From NCBI GenBank assembly GCA_903820735.1, contig CAIJIZ010000266.1, positions 1-32,916 on the forward strand: 32,916 nt of DNA, given 5' to 3'. Shown piece by piece: positions 28,150-32,916 of the stretch. This DNA comes from an uncultured Pirellula sp. (GTDB lineage Bacteria; Planctomycetota; Planctomycetia; Pirellulales; Pirellulaceae). Below the pieces are notes generated by a model. It was given only the letters and a program-made list of their open reading frames with translations, searched no databases and was not told where the DNA came from. The position numbers were made by a program, and so were the translations under genes. How positions within the stretch are numbered: position 1 is the first letter of the stretch; every line of letters starts with the position of its first letter.

Positions 28150-29277
28150 ATGGCGGGATCATCCGGCAAAAACACTGCAGCAAAGAAAAAAGAAAAAGGG
28201 GCCCCAACCGAACCAGTCACAGGCTTGGAAGGTATCCTCAAACGCGAGCCAAGCCTTAAATCAACCCTTCAGCAAATCGAAAAAGCATTCGGCGAAGGCT
28301 CCATCATGCCTTTGGGTGGCGAAGCCCAATTGAAAATCGAAGGGATCAGCACCGGCTCCCTCTCCCTCGACTTGGCTCTCGGCGGTATCGGACTGCCTCG
28401 CGGTAGAATCATTGAAGTCTTCGGACCAGAATCCAGCGGTAAGACCACCATCGCCCTCCACGTGTGCGCCGAAGCACAAAAAGCTGGCGGCATCGCCGCA
28501 ATCATCGACGCCGAACACGCTTTCGACCCTAGCTGGGGAAAGAAACTTGGTGTCCAACTCGATACCCTGCTCGTCAGCCAACCTAGCAGCGGTGAAGAAG
28601 CGATGCAGATCACCGAAATGCTCGTGAAAAGCAACGCCGTCGACGTCATCGTCATCGACTCGGTCGCTGCCCTCGTCCCTCGCCAAGAACTCGAAGGCGA
28701 GATCGGTGATTCGCACGTCGGACTTCAAGCCCGTTTGATGAGCCAGTCCATGCGGAAACTTACCGGTGCAATCGCCAAAAGCAAAACCTCAGTGATCTTC
28801 ATTAACCAAATTCGCGAGAAAATCGGTGGCATGAGCTACGGTAGTCCTGAAACAACTCCCGGTGGTCGTGCCCTGAAATTCTACGCAAGCGTTCGGGTCG
28901 ATGTGCGACGTATCGGACAACTCAAAGATGGCGAAGAAGTCGTCGGGCAGCGAGTAAAGACGAAAATCGTCAAAAACAAAGTTGCCCCACCATTCCGCAT
29001 CGCTGAATTTGACATGATGCACACCAATGGAATCAGTTACGAAGGTGACTTGATCGATATGGGAATCGCCCACAAGATCATCAGCAAAAGCGGCGCGTGG
29101 ATCAAATACGGCGAAACCTACATTGGCCAAGGTAAAGAAAAAGCACGAAACTACCTCATGGAAAACAAAGAAGTAGCCCAGGAAATCCGCGACGCTATCG
29201 TTGCCGCAGGTGGTTATACAGGCCCCGAAGGCCCTGCGACCCCTGAAGAAGCCAGCGAAGCCGCCGCAGATTCTTGA
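28150..29277 (+). CDS. recA: recombinase RecA
   Basis: 375 aa; [104 protein letters not shown]. Confidence 0.98.
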   Translation: MAGSSGKNTAAKKKEKGAPTEPVTGLEGILKREPSLKSTLQQIEKAFGEGSIMPLGGEAQLKIEGISTGSLSLDLALGGIGLPRGRIIEVFGPESSGKTTIALHVCAEAQKAGGIAAIIDAEHAFDPSWGKKLGVQLDTLLVSQPSSGEEAMQITEMLVKSNAVDVIVIDSVAALVPRQELEGEIGDSHVGLQARLMSQSMRKLTGAIAKSKTSVIFINQIREKIGGMSYGSPETTPGGRALKFYASVRVDVRRIGQLKDGEEVVGQRVKTKIVKNKVAPPFRIAEFDMMHTNGISYEGDLIDMGIAHKIISKSGAWIKYGETYIGQGKEKARNYLMENKEVAQEIRDAIVAAGGYTGPEGPATPEEASEAAADS

Positions 29278-29307
29278 TCCTCTGAGCGTTCTACCGGTTG
29301 GAAAACC

Positions 29308-29347
29308 CGACGCAGAGGATTATCCTCAAGGAATCCCACCTGCGTCG
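29308..29347. other. inverted repeat just downstream of recA
   Basis: CGACGCAG (29308-29315) and CTGCGTCG (29340-29347), exact reverse complements; inner AGGA-TTA-TCCT. Confidence 0.6.
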
Positions 29348-29372
29348 AACTTTCCTCCCCTCCTGACGTTTC

Positions 29373-29407
29373 GCCTCCTGCAGCCGATAAAAAATCCTGT
29401 AGGAGGC
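29373..29407. other. 11-bp hairpin in the recA / transglutaminase-like intergenic region
   Basis: GCCTCCTGCAG (29373-29383), 13-nt loop, CTGTAGGAGGC (29397-29407); one G-T pair. Confidence 0.7.
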
Positions 29408-29429
29408 AGACCATCCTCCCTCTCCCTCC

Positions 29430-30662
29430 ATGAGCAACCCTCCCTCCGCCGCTTTATCTCAAAGCCCGATTCGTCCTATTGGAATTCGAATCGCAACCTC
29501 AGCCAACACCGCAGCCCAACTTCACAATGCGTGTGCCCGATTCCTGAACGAGTTCGGGGTCTTGGATTTCGTTAGCTTCGAAACCATCGAGAATCCCCTT
29601 GCAGTAACCGAGAATCCCCGTGCAGCAACAGAGACTGCCCCGTCCGAGGCGGGTAACAGCACGATGGTATTGCAGGTGAGTCTGAGCGACCTAGCGTTCG
29701 CGCGGTGGACGCCGAACTTCAATACCGTCGATCTTTCGCAATTGCTCTCTAGTCATTTTGGGTCCGACGATCCGCAACTGCTTGAAAAAGAAACCCTTAT
29801 TGCAATGCTCGCTTGCCCAATCGGTTTCGAGTATCCAAGCTTTGAAGAGTGCGACTCCTCCTTTCGCATACGTGTAAACATTGCCAGAGCAGCGGCCAAA
29901 ACTTTCTTGTCATTCGATGCGTATGGTGCCGAGCGGCCGGAAGCGTACTGGCACTACGATGAAGAGAAAGGGTTCCTCATCAAACCCGGGATGCCTTTGA
30001 TCGATGCCTTACGACTCGCAACCCAACCAGGTGAAGACGGAACGGTTTACTCGTTTTCATGCTATCGGGCGACAGAATATGTAGTTGCATTGGGAATTGC
30101 CCAAGAAGCACAACGCGTCAATCCAATTTTAATGCAGCAACTGCAAGCTCAGGCGGAGCGGAGAGCCATTCGATCTGGGGAGTTCCACGAAGTCTTCATG
30201 AAAGAGTACGGTTCGCGTGAGAATCCACTTCCTGCAAAGTATTACGTCCCGGGTGACCGCGTATGGTTCAAAAACCCTGATCCCGAATCGGCCAACGCAC
30301 TGGGTTTTGAAGGCTCTTGGCTGTTTTATATCGGGAGCGGACTCTTTTCTGATTTTTGGAAAAGAGACAAGACTTTTACCCTGGAATTAAAGTGTCTTGA
30401 GATCTACCACTGGCGAGATTCGACCTATCAAGACCAGCAGGGGGTCCATTGGATGGACGAAAAGCGAGTCCAGCAGCACATGCGAGAAACGGAGAAATCC
30501 CAAGAGCAATATCAAGCTGTGATGGACAAAATGCAGCGCATGCAGGACGGGCGAGGCATATATGCAGAGGGAGGTTGCATCGATCCTTCGCGGGAATACA
30601 CCCGATGGGTTCGTCCTGGGACTTGCGATATACGTCTGAGCGACGCTTGTGATATCTCGTAG
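29430..30662 (+). CDS. protein-glutamine gamma-glutamyltransferase (Tgl-like transglutaminase), candidate
   Basis: 410 aa; FEYPSFEECDSSFRIRVNIARAAAKTF, YWHYDEEKGFLIKPGMPLIDALR, VYSFSCYRATEYVVALGI, DRVWFKNPDPES...GFEGSWLFYIG resemble, in order, the core of Bacillus Tgl. Confidence 0.6.
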   Translation: MSNPPSAALSQSPIRPIGIRIATSANTAAQLHNACARFLNEFGVLDFVSFETIENPLAVTENPRAATETAPSEAGNSTMVLQVSLSDLAFARWTPNFNTVDLSQLLSSHFGSDDPQLLEKETLIAMLACPIGFEYPSFEECDSSFRIRVNIARAAAKTFLSFDAYGAERPEAYWHYDEEKGFLIKPGMPLIDALRLATQPGEDGTVYSFSCYRATEYVVALGIAQEAQRVNPILMQQLQAQAERRAIRSGEFHEVFMKEYGSRENPLPAKYYVPGDRVWFKNPDPESANALGFEGSWLFYIGSGLFSDFWKRDKTFTLELKCLEIYHWRDSTYQDQQGVHWMDEKRVQQHMRETEKSQEQYQAVMDKMQRMQDGRGIYAEGGCIDPSREYTRWVRPGTCDIRLSDACDIS

Positions 30663-30731
30663 GAGGTGATTCCCAGAGGGTTCCGACGATTGTCTGCCTT
30701 AAGCGGCAGATTGGTCAAAAACATCGAGACC

Positions 30732-30765
30732 TAAAAAGAAAAAAGGTCGGCAAGAAGCCGACCTT
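30732..30765 (-). terminator. rho-independent terminator of the tRNA-Gln gene
   Basis: Minus strand AAGGTCGGC TTCTT GCCGACCTT followed by TTTTCTTTTTAG; perfect 9-bp stem. Confidence 0.9.
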
Positions 30766-30770
30766 AGAAG

Positions 30771-30842
30771 CTACCCCGCTAGGACTCGAACCTAGAATAA
30801 AGGAACCAAAATCCCTTGTGTTGCCAATTACACCACGGGGCA
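30771..30842 (-). tRNA. tRNA-Gln (anticodon TTG)
   Basis: Minus strand TGCCCCG...TTTTGGT anticodon loop...GGTTCGAGTCC...CGGGGTAG; 7-bp acceptor (one wobble), 5-bp anticodon stem AGGGA/TCCTT, T-loop TTCGAGT. CCA not encoded. Confidence 0.93.
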
Positions 30843-30943
30843 ATTGAGTAGAGGTCGGCAAAGTGTAGCGATCCTAACCGTTGCTGGCAACTGGAAACCG
30901 CCATGAAAAATGCCTACGAGTTTCTAAATCGGCGGATTGGACC

Positions 30944-32305
30944 TTAGCGCACTTTGGCTTGTTCGGGGGTTAGAGCGATCATCAATTGTTGGCGTTTTCG
31001 GATCACGTAGTATTTTGCAGGCGAAGCCGATTTGAAGTGAGGGCTAGCCAGGATCCATTGGAGGTTTTCCAGGCTGACAGTTTGCCACTCCATGATTCCG
31101 ACGATGATATCGCCGGGGACCAAGCGTTGTTTAGCGGCCGGGCTTCCGGAACGAATCTCGGTAATGCGAAGCCCGCCTCGATAATCCTCGTTAATACTAG
31201 CAACATCATTTGCGGGAACTGGGGTTACGCGGATACCGATTTGATCCCAGACGAGTTTTGCGATTGTCGAGTCGGAGAGAGTGTTACCGGCAGAGCGGAG
31301 TTTTAGAGGTAGGGGGTATTTTGCGTTACCGCGAGCGACGACCATATCGACCGACTCACCGGGACGGTGTTCAAGGAGAGCGAGTTCGAGTTCGAGACGG
31401 TTTGAAATGGGCAGACCGTTGATACTTTCGATCACATCGCAGACTTGAAGGTCACGGTTTTCTGAGCGTTCGTCGTTGGAGGAGCGAAGAGATAGTTTCG
31501 ACGAGCCGGCTTCGTAGGTACGGACCAGGTCAAGGCCGTGTTCGATAGGTTCACGTCGGGAGGAAGCGACGAGATCGGCCATAACTTCGAGAGCCGAGTC
31601 GATAGGGATAGCGAATCCGATACCTTGGGCGCCGACACGGACAGCGACATTGATACCGATAACGTCCCCTTCAAGGTTGAGCAGAGGGCCGCCGGAGTTA
31701 CCTGGGTTGATATCCGCGTTTGTCTGGATCAAGTTCTTATATTCTTGAGTGACATTGACAGGGATATCTCGGTGCAGGGCGCTGATGATGCCTTGGGTGA
31801 CAGTATTTTGGTAGCCGAATGGGTTTCCGATAGCGATAACGGTTTCGCCTCGCATGAGATCGGAGCTTGTGCCGAACTGGATGGTGGGTAAGTCTTTCGA
31901 AGTGGGGATTTTGATCATAGCCAGATCGGTATCTGGGTCGTAGTTGATCAATTTAGCGATAGCCGTCGAACCGTCTGAAAGGGTAACTTCGATACGGCTG
32001 ACGTCTTCGACCACATGGAGATTCGTAATGATGTATCCGCGTGGATCGATGATCACGCCGGTACCCATTCCGTTGACTTCCTGCTTGGCCCCTGCTCCGT
32101 TGGAGGACGCAGTGGTCACAAATTTATTCCCTTGGATGTTCACAACCGCTGCTTCTGCGCGTTGGATGGCGCGCACGATTGGGCTCATTCTGGGACTCGG
32201 GTCCGTGGCTTGCGCCGAAACAATTCCGACCGATAGGCATAGCCCCAGCGCCGCGCAAGGGAGGCGTAGAAAAGCTAGGCTGGAAGTAGCAAAACGAAAT
32301 TTCAT
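30944..32305 (-). CDS. HtrA/Deg-like exported serine protease with PDZ domains
   Basis: ITNLHVVEDVSRIEV (His), DPDTDLAMIKI (Asp), DINPGNSGGPLLN (Ser); PDZ-like RSGSPAAKQRLVPGDIIVGI. Start at ATG 32305 (MKFRFATSSLAFLRLPCAALGL) gives a signal peptide. Confidence 0.93.
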   Translation of the reverse strand: MKFRFATSSLAFLRLPCAALGLCLSVGIVSAQATDPSPRMSPIVRAIQRAEAAVVNIQGNKFVTTASSNGAGAKQEVNGMGTGVIIDPRGYIITNLHVVEDVSRIEVTLSDGSTAIAKLINYDPDTDLAMIKIPTSKDLPTIQFGTSSDLMRGETVIAIGNPFGYQNTVTQGIISALHRDIPVNVTQEYKNLIQTNADINPGNSGGPLLNLEGDVIGINVAVRVGAQGIGFAIPIDSALEVMADLVASSRREPIEHGLDLVRTYEAGSSKLSLRSSNDERSENRDLQVCDVIESINGLPISNRLELELALLEHRPGESVDMVVARGNAKYPLPLKLRSAGNTLSDSTIAKLVWDQIGIRVTPVPANDVASINEDYRGGLRITEIRSGSPAAKQRLVPGDIIVGIMEWQTVSLENLQWILASPHFKSASPAKYYVIRKRQQLMIALTPEQAKVR

Positions 32306-32665
32306 TCTGGGTCCGGTTTCCTGCTCGGGGAATCTGTGCAGTTTCGGCGCGTCGAGTCTTACGGGGAATGCGGGTTCCACCACCAGTTTCGACGACGCGG
32401 TATGCATCGGATGATCCGGTTCTCCCGCATGATTACGAAGTCTGGTGGATAAACAGTTCCCCTACACAGAGAAGTTTTCCGGAACGGCGCAAGTTACCCA
32501 GCTTGAACCAAGCCTCGGGTTGCTAGCATTCCTCCACGGGTAAGCGAAAGCGGATCCAGAACGGTCGCACAATTGGGATTGATAGCGTTTGGGGTGGATA
32601 ATGGTTCCGTTCATGCTGAGCGGCGTGGTATTCGAACTCGCATCTTCCGGGCGACGCTGTAGATC

Positions 32666-32916
32666 GCTAGCATTTCTACCACCCTCACCACGCCATTTGC
32701 TAGCATTTAAAACGCCGCCGAACTGGGGACAGTCCCTGAACCGCGAGTTACGAGCAGCTAGTTGCTAGCATTCCCACCACACTCACTACGCCATTTGCTA
32801 GCATTTAAAACGCCGCCGAACTGGGGACAGTCCCTGAACCGCGAGCCACGAGCGACTAGTTGCTAGCATTCCCACCACACTCACTACGCCATTTGCTAGC
32901 ATTTAAAACGCCGCCG
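32666..32916. repeat. 98-bp tandem repeat array, at least 2.5 units, continues past the window edge
   Basis: Unit GCTAGCATTCCCACCACACTCACTACGCCATTTGCTAGCATTTAAAACGCCGCCGAACTGGGGACAGTCCCTGAACCGCGAGCCACGAGCGACTAGTT; GCTAGCATT at 32666, 32699, 32764, 32797, 32862, 32895 (spacing 33/65, period 98). Confidence 0.95.

Noticed and set aside
30693-30710. TCTGCC-TTAAGC-GGCAGA hairpin after the transglutaminase-like gene
   Set aside because: Only 6 bp and no T-tract; the nearby strong terminator is oriented for the tRNA on the other strand.
32666-32916. Possible CRISPR array from regularly spaced GCTAGCATT
   Set aside because: Intervening sequence is itself repeated, so this is a simple 98-bp tandem array, not repeat-spacer.

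Overview
This window looks like ordinary chromosomal sequence from a Planctomycetes-like bacterium; the lineage is inferred from gene families and style, not tested. Housekeeping genes recognised from their translations: recA, argC, hemA with a CcsA/HemX-type membrane partner, rnc, scpB, mannose-1-P guanylyltransferase, a UDPGP-family uridylyltransferase, FKBP isomerase, HtrA-like protease, DUF1015, sulfatase, metallophosphoesterase, a PAS/GAF/REC protein and one tRNA-Gln(TTG) with a strong terminator. Main points for follow-up: (1) an ORF downstream of recA whose core resembles the Bacillus spore-coat transglutaminase Tgl; (2) a compact ATP-grasp / flavin monooxygenase / EboD-like sugar-phosphate-cyclase / PSP1 operon next to a divergent alpha/beta hydrolase, with a palindrome in the shared promoter region; (3) a ~100-aa hyperacidic protein with no Lys or Arg; (4) a 98-bp tandem array running off the right edge and a 17-bp tandem array near the left edge; (5) many short tandem duplications, several inside genes; (6) hairpins flanking recA. 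No CRISPR array, prophage, transposase or recognised defence system was seen. All homology calls come from reading motifs by eye, without database searches.
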